DNA of 47,718 bases. Source: Fimbriimonadia bacterium. GTDB taxonomy: Bacteria; Armatimonadota; Fimbriimonadia; Fimbriimonadales; JABRVX01. The notes beneath the pieces were generated by a model. That model ran no database searches, was not told the DNA's origin, and saw only the letters and a list, made by a program, of their open reading frames with translations. Position numbers and translations under genes: made by a program. Below are positions 25,454 through 33,121 of this stretch, piece after piece; within the stretch, counting starts at the first letter, position 1; each line of letters begins with the position of its first letter. The DNA lies in NCBI GenBank assembly GCA_039961735.1, contig JABRVX010000001.1, positions 1 to 47,718 of the forward strand, read 5' to 3'.

Positions 25454-27781
25454 ATGTACTTCGCAGCTCTCCTCGCTCTACTCACCGTCCAGGCCAAGCC
25501 GACCGACACTCTGTTCCTGCCGCTCGCCGTAGCGGATAAGGTGGTTCGAACCGAGTCCACCAAACTCGACATCGGCGATCCGAGCAAGCTGTTCGACCAC
25601 GACCGCACGACTCTGATCCGCACACCTGCCATCAATCCGGCCTTCGTGCGCGTGGAGTTTCGCGAGCCGATTGCCTTCGAAGCCATCCGCCTGCATCTGA
25701 TTGACGAGGAGCACACATGGTCGCTGGCTGCCGCCGATAGTTGGGACGACCTCGTGGGTAAGCGTGATAGCTATCGCATGCTGGTGACCGAGCGAAAGGG
25801 AAAGGGCGAGGTGCAAGAAGTGCAGCTCGCAGGACGCACCTCCGCCCGAGCGTTCCAGCTGGACGTCCACCGCCTCACCGGGGACGACTACGTGCACATC
25901 GCGGAGTGGCAGTTCTGCGCACCGGGTCGGATCGAGATCCTAACAATCAGCCAGGTGACTGACCGGCGTCAGGCAGCTGCTCCCGCAGGCCGGAGAGAGG
26001 TCACTGGAGCGATCAGCAAGCCCACGCAGACCGTGATATGGTTGAAAGCCGAGGCGCAGGCGGGCGAAGTGCGAATGGATGTGTCCGACAAGGTGCGATG
26101 GAGCGCGCGAGGCAAGGGGCTGAAGGCGTTCGGTGACACACCCGGCATGTTCGTCATCGAACAGGTGGGTGAAGGCACACTGACGGCGAGGTTCGGCGAC
26201 CTAGCGCGAAATGTGACCGTCTTCGGCACGGAGCGGCGCATCCAGAACCGCTTGCCCGACATAGACGTGTGGTACATCGAGCGCCTGCCACGCATCCCCT
26301 ACGACGGCCCGAACGAGGGAATGCCACTGCCAGACTCCAACGTGACCTGGCGCGCACACGTGTACAACTGGGGAACCGCTCCGCTGGTCGGCCTGTACGA
26401 ATGGAAACTGGATGGAAAGGTTGTCAAGAGCGGAAGGATCAACCTGCCGGTAGGCCCTCCATCCACTCAGGCTGTCACTGTAGACCTTCCGTGGAAGTGG
26501 GACCCGAAGAGGCACCAACTAACCTTCTCGATCCAACCACTCCAGCGCATTGCGGAGGCCATCACGCAAAACAACTCGCTCACCATTGATACGGATGCCA
26601 TTCTGGTAGGTGCGTGGGTGGAGCAGTCGCTATGGGAGTTCCACCACGAGCACCAGATGAAGCTGCCGACGAAGGACGCTAACAGCTTCGCGGGTTGGAT
26701 GCAGCGGATGATGCGACAGTGGAACAAGATGTTCGTCCAGGCACGATTCCGCGAGTACCCCAACGGGATTCAGGAGAGGGTGCGCCTGGATAGGCTTGTC
26801 ATCGTTCCCGACTTCGGACTACCACTCGCTGGCGGCCTCCCCTCGAACAATCCAGACCTTCGTGACAAGACAGTGGATATTACATGGGGGTACGAGTCCG
26901 GAGATATCGGTCCCGGAACGACCGTTGACCGAAATCACTGGTGGTCTCCCGAGCGTGCCATCGAGGCGCTCGATTCCGGCCGCGTGCAGCGGAGGCAAGA
27001 GGACCCGCCCTTCTGGTGCGGGCTAGGCTACATTCACGAGATGAATCATGCACGCTATCTGGTGGACTCCTACGGCTTCAACGTGCACTCCGGTAGCGAC
27101 GAAGATATCGGCAAGCGGAACATACGTGTTACCGATGAGGTGGGCCCCATCCTTGGACGCTACATGCCTCTCGACGTGGATATCCAGCACAGACAGAAGT
27201 ACGAAGGCCAGATGGGTGGCGACTACTGGAAGTTCAGCGTCTTCGAAGCGATGTGCTGGGAGCGCGTGCGTGGGAAGCGGGCCCGAGGCGGGAACTGCAA
27301 CGCCCCCACTACCATCGGCGAATTTCTGCAGGACATGCCTGCGAAGATGATCTACCGGTACCGAGATGAGCAGGGAAGACCGCTTGCCGGTGCCGAGGTA
27401 GTAGCGTATCGTGCTCGCGGCACTGGTAGTGATTGGTATACCAAGGTGTACGAGGACGAGCCTGCATTTCGGACGAGAGCCGATGACCAGGGACGAGCCG
27501 TCTTGAACCGGACGATCTGGGAGCAAGATGGGAAAGTACACCACACGTACGGGATCGCCACCTCGGTAGCGTTAGTGAGAGTCACCTATCAGGGCAAGCA
27601 CTACTTCCTGTTCGAAGAGGTGACTGATCCCAACATCGCCTACAACCTCGGGCACAAGGACGAATACACGTTCCTGCGAGAGATCCGTCTTCGCTCTGGC
27701 GACCCCTCACCCGCAGAGTGGGACCCGGCAGCCACGTGGCAACCCCCCGGCACTGGCTTTGGGCTTCCCGTGGGCCGGTAG
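25454..27781 (+). CDS. Secreted metallopeptidase-like protein with HEMNHARYLVD motif (775 aa)
   Basis: A short signal-like start (MYFAALLALLTVQAKPTD) leads to a discoidin/F5-8-like region (residues 30-155; DHDRTTLIRTPAINPAFVRVEF). Next come an Ig/CARDB-like segment (NVTWRAHVYNWGTAPLVGLYEWKL cut by NLPVGPP) and PNGIQERVRLDRLVIVPD. The zinc site is HEMNHARYLVD: His528, Glu529, His532 and Asp538. This keeps the HExxH and the Asp third-ligand position of the protein at 9223-11304 but has Tyr instead of the Gly in HExxHxxG. A regulatory-like beta domain (YRYRDEQGRPLAGAEVVAYR) follows. Activity is inferred and may be lost if the Gly matters. It has the same domain order as that paralogue. Confidence 0.75.
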   Translation: MYFAALLALLTVQAKPTDTLFLPLAVADKVVRTESTKLDIGDPSKLFDHDRTTLIRTPAINPAFVRVEFREPIAFEAIRLHLIDEEHTWSLAAADSWDDLVGKRDSYRMLVTERKGKGEVQEVQLAGRTSARAFQLDVHRLTGDDYVHIAEWQFCAPGRIEILTISQVTDRRQAAAPAGRREVTGAISKPTQTVIWLKAEAQAGEVRMDVSDKVRWSARGKGLKAFGDTPGMFVIEQVGEGTLTARFGDLARNVTVFGTERRIQNRLPDIDVWYIERLPRIPYDGPNEGMPLPDSNVTWRAHVYNWGTAPLVGLYEWKLDGKVVKSGRINLPVGPPSTQAVTVDLPWKWDPKRHQLTFSIQPLQRIAEAITQNNSLTIDTDAILVGAWVEQSLWEFHHEHQMKLPTKDANSFAGWMQRMMRQWNKMFVQARFREYPNGIQERVRLDRLVIVPDFGLPLAGGLPSNNPDLRDKTVDITWGYESGDIGPGTTVDRNHWWSPERAIEALDSGRVQRRQEDPPFWCGLGYIHEMNHARYLVDSYGFNVHSGSDEDIGKRNIRVTDEVGPILGRYMPLDVDIQHRQKYEGQMGGDYWKFSVFEAMCWERVRGKRARGGNCNAPTTIGEFLQDMPAKMIYRYRDEQGRPLAGAEVVAYRARGTGSDWYTKVYEDEPAFRTRADDQGRAVLNRTIWEQDGKVHHTYGIATSVALVRVTYQGKHYFLFEEVTDPNIAYNLGHKDEYTFLREIRLRSGDPSPAEWDPAATWQPPGTGFGLPVGR

Positions 27782-27786
27782 ATTCA

Positions 27787-28332
27787 TCAGGCCGCCGGGA
27801 TAGTCTCAATGGTCAGGTTGCGGTTGGTATAGACGCAAATGTCTGCCGCAATCGAGAGCGCTTCGGACACGATCTGTTCGGCCCCCATCGAGGTGTGCGC
27901 CAACAGGGCAGTGGCGGCAGCCTGCGCGTAGGGCCCGCCGCTGCCGACGCCAACCACCCCCGAGTCTGGTTCCAGCACGTTCCCGTCGCCGGTGACCACC
28001 AGCATGGCGTCCTTGTCCGCTACCACCAGAATCGCGTTGAGCTGGCGCAGGATCTTGTCTGTCCGCCACTCTTTGGCGAACTCGACCGCCGCCCTCCGCA
28101 AGTTGCCACGGCTGGCCTCGATCTTCCCTTCGATCTTGTCTGCCAGCGCCTGCGCATCGGCCACGGCTCCCGCGAACCCGGCGATCACCGAGCCGCCAGC
28201 TAACTTTCGCACCTTCCGCGCGGTGTGTTTCAGTACCACCGCTTGGTCCGCCAACGTCACCTGGCCGTCCCCGCCGATTGCCACCGTGCCGTCGCGCTTC
28301 ACCCCCAGTATCGTGGTCGCGTGGATGTTCAT
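27787..28332 (-). CDS. hslV: ATP-dependent protease proteolytic subunit HslV (181 aa)
   Basis: The threonine peptidase of the HslVU (ClpQY) protease. The protein reads MNIHATTILGVKRDG: after removal of the first residues the catalytic Thr6 heads the mature subunit. The other segments are VAIGGDGQVTLADQ, KVRKLAGGSVIAGFAGAVADA, and GGPYAQAAATALLAHT, which are family hallmarks. It overlaps xerC by 4 nt (ATGA). A usual partner, the HslU ATPase, is not encoded next to it: the neighbour downstream is the convergent metallopeptidase gene ending at 27781, five bases away. HslU must be elsewhere or absent. Confidence 0.93.
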   Translation of the reverse strand: MNIHATTILGVKRDGTVAIGGDGQVTLADQAVVLKHTARKVRKLAGGSVIAGFAGAVADAQALADKIEGKIEASRGNLRRAAVEFAKEWRTDKILRQLNAILVVADKDAMLVVTGDGNVLEPDSGVVGVGSGGPYAQAAATALLAHTSMGAEQIVSEALSIAADICVYTNRNLTIETIPAA

Positions 28333-29213
28333 TCCTCTGCCTCCTCGGCCCGCGGATGGGCCTGTTCGTATGCCTTGCGTAGGCGCTCGATACTCAGGTG
28401 CGTATACACCTGCGTCGTCTGGATCCGCGCATGCCCCAGAAGTTCCTGCACGCTCCTTAGGTCCGCACCGCCATCCAGCAGGTGCGTCGCAAACGAGTGG
28501 CGCAACGTGTGAGGCCCGGCGCGAAGTCCCACTTTTGCCGCCGCCCTCTGAGCCAGCCGGTGTATGGACCGTACCGTCAGCCGGCCACCCTTCGAGTTCA
28601 GGAACAAGGCCGGCTCTACCCGTTTCGATAGTAGCTTCGGTCTCCCGTGCGCGACATACTCGACCAGTGCTTCTGTTGCTGCTCGACCAAATACAGCAAT
28701 CCGCTCCTTCGACCCTTTGCCCAGCACGCGACAGGTGCCGGCAGTTATGTCGAGGTCCGACACGTTCAAATTGCACAATTCCTGTACTCGGAGGCCGGCG
28801 CCGTACAGCAGTTCCAGCGCAGCGCGATCCCGCAGCGCCGTTGGTTCCCCTCCCTGCACGCCCTCGACCAACTGAGCAGCTTGCCTCGCGGTCAGCGCCT
28901 TCGGCAGCCGCTCGCGGCGGATGGGCGCCTCGACCTCTAGTGTCGGGTCTCTCTCGACCATGCCCCGCGAGCGGAGAAAGCGGTAGAAGCTGCGAACGGC
29001 GTAGAGCTTTCGCGCCGGGGTCGAGGCTTTCGCGTGAGAGAAGGCGCGCAGGAACCTACGCACGTGTTCGGGGCGCACCGCCTCCGGCGAACGGACTCCG
29101 GCTTGGTCACACACCTCGGCAAACTGGGCGAGGTCCGTCGCATATGCCTTCACAGTATGCGCCGCGCGACTCGTCGCCAGGTGCCCGAGGAACCGCTCGA
29201 TGGCTTCATCCAT
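28329..29213 (-). CDS. xerC: Tyrosine recombinase XerC (294 aa)
   Basis: Resolves chromosome dimers with a partner recombinase at dif. The N-terminal SAM-like domain (MDEAIERFLGHLATSR) binds DNA. Catalytic residues are visible: Arg in LLYGAGLRVQELCNL, Lys in VLGKGSKERIAVF, His-x2-Arg in PHTLRHSFATHLLDGG, His in LLGHARIQTTQVYTHL and the nucleophilic Tyr of VYTH. All six active-site residues are therefore present. The start at 29213 follows the trmFO stop by one base. The order trmFO-xerC-hslV is that of Bacillus-like genomes, which supports XerC over XerD or an integrase. No dif site was identified in the window. Confidence 0.9.
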   Translation of the reverse strand: MDEAIERFLGHLATSRAAHTVKAYATDLAQFAEVCDQAGVRSPEAVRPEHVRRFLRAFSHAKASTPARKLYAVRSFYRFLRSRGMVERDPTLEVEAPIRRERLPKALTARQAAQLVEGVQGGEPTALRDRAALELLYGAGLRVQELCNLNVSDLDITAGTCRVLGKGSKERIAVFGRAATEALVEYVAHGRPKLLSKRVEPALFLNSKGGRLTVRSIHRLAQRAAAKVGLRAGPHTLRHSFATHLLDGGADLRSVQELLGHARIQTTQVYTHLSIERLRKAYEQAHPRAEEAEE

Positions 29214-29214
29214 C

Positions 29215-30534
29215 TCAGATCTCGCCCAACTCCTCACGAACGAACTGCCGTATGGCGTCCCGTGCGGCACCCAGCTTAGCCATGCGTCGCTGCTGCTTGT
29301 CCCGTATCGGTGGCTCGGGATCGGGAAGCAGCCCCCAGTTGGCGTTCATCGGGGCAAACTCCTTGGCCGGACAGGAGGCCACGTAGTCCAACAGAGCGCC
29401 AATCATGCTCTCGCGAGGCGGCGTAACCGGTCCGCATCCTCGAACCATACGTGCTGCGTTTATGCCTGCGACGATGCCGGCAGCCGCAGACTCGATGTAG
29501 CCCTCTACGCCCACCAACTGCCCGGCGAAGAATAGCCCGTCGTCCCTACGAAACTGTAGCGTCGGGAACAGCAGCCTGGGTGAGTCCAGATATGTGTTGC
29601 GGTGGATGACGCCGTAGCGCACGAACTCCGCCTGCTCCAGCCCAGGAATCATCCGGAACACGCGGCGTTGCTCCCCCCACTTCATCCGGGTCTGACACCC
29701 GACCAAGCTATAGAGTGTTTTGTCTAAGTTCTCTGGTCTAAGTTGCACAACGGCGTACAGTCTGTCGCTCGACCCCGGGTTGGTCAGACCAACAGGCTTG
29801 AAGTTGCCGAATGCCAGCGAACGCCGACCACGGCGCGCTATCTCTTCGATGGGTAGGCAGCCCTCGAAGTACTGCGGCTGCTCGAAATCGTGCAGCGGAA
29901 CCTGCTCGGCTGTCAGAAGGGCGTCTACGAACGCCTCGTATTGGTCCTCGGTCATTGGGCAGTTCAGATAGTCGCCACCGCTCTTGTCGTAGCGCGACTG
30001 TGGGAAGACGACCGAGTGGTCGAGGCTGGATGCCTCCACGGTTGGTGACACCGCATCATAGAAGTACAGGTGCTGCCGTCCCGTGAGTCGCCCGATGGCT
30101 TGGCAGAGCCGGTCGGAGGTGAGTGGGCCCGTCGCAATCACCAATGGGCGATCGGCTGGGATCTCGGCGGCCTCCGTTCGCAAAACTTCGATCAGAGGAT
30201 GGGCCTCGATGCGGCGCGTGATCTCGGATGCAAACTGCTCGCGATCCACCGCGAGCGCCTCGCCGGCAGGTACAGCGAACTGGCGGGCGACCGGGATCAC
30301 CAGCGAGCCCAGCATCTCCATCTCGGCCTTCAGCTCGCCGGAAGGACTGTCCGGAAGCGCGGACTTGAACGAGTTGCTGCACACGAGTTCGCACAGAAGC
30401 CCGCTCTTGTGCGCCGGGGTCATGGTCTCGGGACGCATTTCGATCAGGCGCACGCACACGCCACGCTGCGCAGCCGCCCATGCTGCCTCCACTCCGGCGA
30501 ACCCGCCGCCTAGGATCGTGATCCTTTCTTCCAT
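29215..30534 (-). CDS. trmFO: tRNA (uracil-54-C5)-methyltransferase TrmFO, folate/FAD-dependent (439 aa)
   Basis: Makes ribothymidine at position 54 of tRNA using methylenetetrahydrofolate and FAD. It begins with the FAD-binding ITILGGGFAGVEAAWAAAQRG. The motif LLCELVCSNSFKS carries the catalytic-region Cys. Further blocks are PAGEALAVDREQFA, FYDAVSPTVEASSLD, GGDYLNCPMTEDQYEAF, and LFFAGQLVGVEGYIESAAAG, all typical. The length of 439 aa matches the family (about 435). It begins at ATG 30534 and is the first gene of the trmFO-xerC-hslV operon. The gene is transcribed toward xerC with only one base between stop and start. Confidence 0.95.
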   Translation of the reverse strand: MEERITILGGGFAGVEAAWAAAQRGVCVRLIEMRPETMTPAHKSGLLCELVCSNSFKSALPDSPSGELKAEMEMLGSLVIPVARQFAVPAGEALAVDREQFASEITRRIEAHPLIEVLRTEAAEIPADRPLVIATGPLTSDRLCQAIGRLTGRQHLYFYDAVSPTVEASSLDHSVVFPQSRYDKSGGDYLNCPMTEDQYEAFVDALLTAEQVPLHDFEQPQYFEGCLPIEEIARRGRRSLAFGNFKPVGLTNPGSSDRLYAVVQLRPENLDKTLYSLVGCQTRMKWGEQRRVFRMIPGLEQAEFVRYGVIHRNTYLDSPRLLFPTLQFRRDDGLFFAGQLVGVEGYIESAAAGIVAGINAARMVRGCGPVTPPRESMIGALLDYVASCPAKEFAPMNANWGLLPDPEPPIRDKQQRRMAKLGAARDAIRQFVREELGEI

Positions 30535-30562
30535 CGGCTGGATTCTACCGGCGCGGCACAGG

Positions 30563-32212
30563 TTACAGTGGCCGGCCTACCTCGCCCAGCATCTTCTTGC
30601 GAACCAGAGGGATGGGAGGAGTGCCGATACGCAGGAACCTATCGTGGAACTCCTTCAGGGATGCGCCACGATTCTGCGCCATGAAGTCTTCTCGCAGCTT
30701 CAACATCATCAGCTTGCCGAGCGTGTAGCTGCTGTAGAACGGGTCCACGGTGCCGCGTCGCGCCTCTCGCACCGCGTTCACGGGTTCCAGGTAGCCTTTC
30801 TTCTGGAATACGCTCACTGCCTCCTCATAGCTCATTTCACCTGTGTGCATGCCGATGCCTACCACCAGCCTACAGGCTCGCAGCAGCGCCTCCTGAATCT
30901 GCCCGAGGTGAAACCTAGCATCACCCCCGTTCAGCCCCTGCTCGATCACCATCTCCTCCACATAGTGCGCCCACCCCTCTACCGCGGAGTAGGATCCGAA
31001 TAACTTGCGTGCTCTCGACCCCCATAGGTGTTGGTGTAGGAATTGTGTGTAGTGGCCGGGATAGGCTTCGTGCACGCTCGTGGATGTTAGTGTGTAGCGA
31101 TTATACGAGCGCATATGCTGCTCGATGGTGTCGGCGTCCCACTCCGGCAGCGCGGTCGTAACGTTGTAGTATGCCTCCGTCGAGTTCTGCTCGAACGGGC
31201 CCGGCGTGTCCATGCTGGCAAAGGTCAGCTCGCGAAAGAACTCCGGTGTGGGTTCTACCGTACACCGCACCTCGCTCGGGAATGTTAGTATCTCTCTCTC
31301 CACGCAGAAAGCTCGAAGGTCCTCCAGCAGACTGGACGTGTATGTCAGCAGATCATCGGCGGACGGATGGTCTTTCGAGAGAGTCTCGAACACCTCGGCA
31401 GGTGTTGCCGAAGCATCGATCTCGCTGCATGTGGCGACGAAGACTTCGCTGAGCCGATCCAACTCTCGCCGTCCGATCTCGAACACGTCACCGAGTGGCA
31501 TGTCAATCAGCTCGGCCTGCCGCATGTAAGACTCGTAAGCCTTTTCCCCGATGGCGAACTCGGGTGTGGCGACAGCCTTCTTCTCTTCGCACCACGCTGC
31601 CAGCCGGCGATACTCGCTGGCCGCGGCCTCGATCGCACTTCGCAGCCGCACTTGCATCGCAGCATCCTGCACCCCCGCGAATGCCGCTGGGAGTGAGTTT
31701 TCCAAGAAGGGAATCGTGTCTCGAATCGAGTTGACAGCGATGTCCATCGGAATGCGCGATGGGTCGGTTAGGCGCGCCCGCGCAGCCTCGGCCACAGCGG
31801 GGAACTTCTCGAGGCGAGAGGTGACGTTTCCCATTCGCACCTCGGCCGGTGCGAAGGTTCGCTTCGAAGGCGTGAACAGACCCCAGCAGAAGCTACCTAG
31901 GATCTCGTCGGGCGTGCGCGCGCTCAGGCGCACTTCCTCTTCGTACACGAGTTGTCCGCGAAGGAATGCCAGTGTTAGGTCTCGGTCGAGCGCACCGTGC
32001 TCGTCCAGACCCGTGGGCTCTATCGCCTCCAGTCGGCGCGCCTGCCCGGCACGCTCGCGAATCGCGGCCTGCACCGCGGCGGGGGAATGGTCGGTCACTT
32101 CGTCATCGTAGTCGTGAACGCCCGCATAGGTTGCAAACTCGGGGCTTCGGCGAAGCTCGCTGTCAACGACTTCATCGCACAATCTATCAACGACGGTGGC
32201 GTCGTTCATCAT
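30563..32212 (-). CDS. DUF885 family metallopeptidase-like protein (549 aa)
   Basis: DUF885 proteins are predicted zinc carboxypeptidases or dipeptidases related to M32/M3-like folds. The zinc-binding helix is STSVHEAYPGHYTQFL, with the HExxPGH form typical of DUF885, and a downstream glutamate in SAVEGWAHYVEEM is the probable third ligand. GTVDPFYSSYTLGKLMMLKLRED and a C-terminal FHDRFLRIGTPPIPLVRKKM close the domain. There is no clear signal peptide, so it may be cytoplasmic, unlike many relatives. Two adjacent ATG codons (32212, 32209) follow AAGGAG; the second has better spacing. The gene lies 28 nt upstream of trmFO on the same strand and could be in its operon. Confidence 0.85.
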   Translation of the reverse strand: MMNDATVVDRLCDEVVDSELRRSPEFATYAGVHDYDDEVTDHSPAAVQAAIRERAGQARRLEAIEPTGLDEHGALDRDLTLAFLRGQLVYEEEVRLSARTPDEILGSFCWGLFTPSKRTFAPAEVRMGNVTSRLEKFPAVAEAARARLTDPSRIPMDIAVNSIRDTIPFLENSLPAAFAGVQDAAMQVRLRSAIEAAASEYRRLAAWCEEKKAVATPEFAIGEKAYESYMRQAELIDMPLGDVFEIGRRELDRLSEVFVATCSEIDASATPAEVFETLSKDHPSADDLLTYTSSLLEDLRAFCVEREILTFPSEVRCTVEPTPEFFRELTFASMDTPGPFEQNSTEAYYNVTTALPEWDADTIEQHMRSYNRYTLTSTSVHEAYPGHYTQFLHQHLWGSRARKLFGSYSAVEGWAHYVEEMVIEQGLNGGDARFHLGQIQEALLRACRLVVGIGMHTGEMSYEEAVSVFQKKGYLEPVNAVREARRGTVDPFYSSYTLGKLMMLKLREDFMAQNRGASLKEFHDRFLRIGTPPIPLVRKKMLGEVGRPL

Positions 32213-32866
32213 AGGGCTCCTTGAACGGCCGGGCTCAGTGCCGGCCCATTTCTCCCAATGTTCGTGGTCCAGGCGTGGCAACCTGCCTTCGAGGGGCTTC
32301 CGTGTGCAGAATGCATTCCTTTGTGATATCAACAGAAACATCTAGTCTTGGTGGGTTATCGGGCATGAAAAGTGGCGCGATCCGCGCTATTGCTGTATAA
32401 TCTCTTTGCTTGTCGGGGTGCATGCTCCCGACGGCTAATCGAGAGTGGCTGCGGAAACCGGTCGGTCTCCACAGCGTAAGGCGGACCGACGAGATGATCG
32501 TGTGCGATGTTGCCCGGTTCGGGCCGGCCGTGCCGGTTCCGAGTTCTCGTTCCGCTCCCGCTTCCCGCGCGGAGAGCCGCATTGCTGCCGTGTTTTCCTT
32601 GCATCTCACTTGTCCACGTCGCCAGACCTCATCCACCTCGGTCCGCCATTCGCCCGCTTCGCCCAAGTTGCGCCCGGGCTTCGAAGCCTGGGCGCTTCGT
32701 ATTACGACCTCACGCATCAACACTGCGAAGGGAGAGAGAGAACCCCTAGGGCAACTAAAGGCACCCTTGGGGCACGTGCCGGCCCGGCTTTCGCGAGCCG
32801 GGCCGGTCCATCGTCCATCTACCGGCGGCGTGCGCTTCGGCGATGTGGTATGCTTCGTTCGGTCGG
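32213..32866. other. Long intergenic gap upstream of tRNA-Pro
   Basis: About 650 nt lie between the divergent DUF885 gene and tRNA-Pro with no gene I can support. Several overlapping reading frames here are a GC-content effect. Structure seen: the hairpin-dense segment at 32396-32806. Confidence 0.6.
32396..32806 (+). ncRNA. Hairpin-dense non-coding segment behind a TATAAT box; candidate structured RNA
   Basis: A perfect -10 hexamer TATAAT lies at 32396-32401 but lacks a good -35 box. After it come several possible stems: GTCGGG/CCCGAC (from 32413), GTCGGTC/GACCGAC (about 32461-32490), GCCCGG/CGGGC (about 32513-32525), a 13-bp near-palindrome centred on GGCTTCGAAGCC (32668-32693), CCCCTAGGG/CCCTTGGGG, and GGCCCGGC/GCCGGGCC (about 32780-32803). 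I find no RNase P, tmRNA, SRP or common riboswitch signature. It could be an unrecognised RNA or a cluster of repeat palindromes. Confidence 0.3.
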
Positions 32867-32943
32867 CGGGGCGTGGCTCAGCTTGGTAGAGCGCACCTTT
32901 CGGGTGGGTGAGGTCGGCGGTTCAAATCCGCCCGCCCCGACCA
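32867..32943 (+). tRNA. tRNA-Pro (anticodon CGG)
   Basis: Acceptor strands CGGGGCG and CGCCCCG pair completely; discriminator A and CCA are encoded at the 3' end. The D-arm contains GCTCAGCTTGGTAGAGC and the T-arm GGTTCAAATCC. The anticodon loop TTCGGGT, closed by CACCT/GGGTG, gives anticodon CGG, reading proline codon CCG. Confidence 0.96.
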
Positions 32944-33121
32944 GTTCGAACTTCCCTCGGCACAGATGCTCGTTTACCTCGTCTCCGTACCATATTTCGG
33001 GTCGCCCCCGGACGCCGTCCTCTTGTACGTCTCAGCGCTCTCTGCAGTCCTTCGCGCTCTTCGAGTGACCAATCCCCCCGTGCAGAAGAATATCGGGTGA
33101 CAGCAGCCCTCGGAGGGCGGG

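Noticed and set aside
27787-28776. 329-codon reading of hslV
   Set aside because: The added N-terminus overlaps xerC in a different frame; HslV starts at MNIHATTILG.
28329-29213. Phage or mobile-element integrase
   Set aside because: The trmFO-xerC-hslV context and lack of attachment sites or cargo favour housekeeping XerC.
32396-32806. RNase P RNA or tmRNA
   Set aside because: The size is right for RNase P, but its GAGGAAAGTCC-type core and the tmRNA tag and tRNA-like end are absent.
32445-33068. 207-codon plus-strand frame
   Set aside because: It runs through tRNA-Pro and has no ribosome-binding site or family match.
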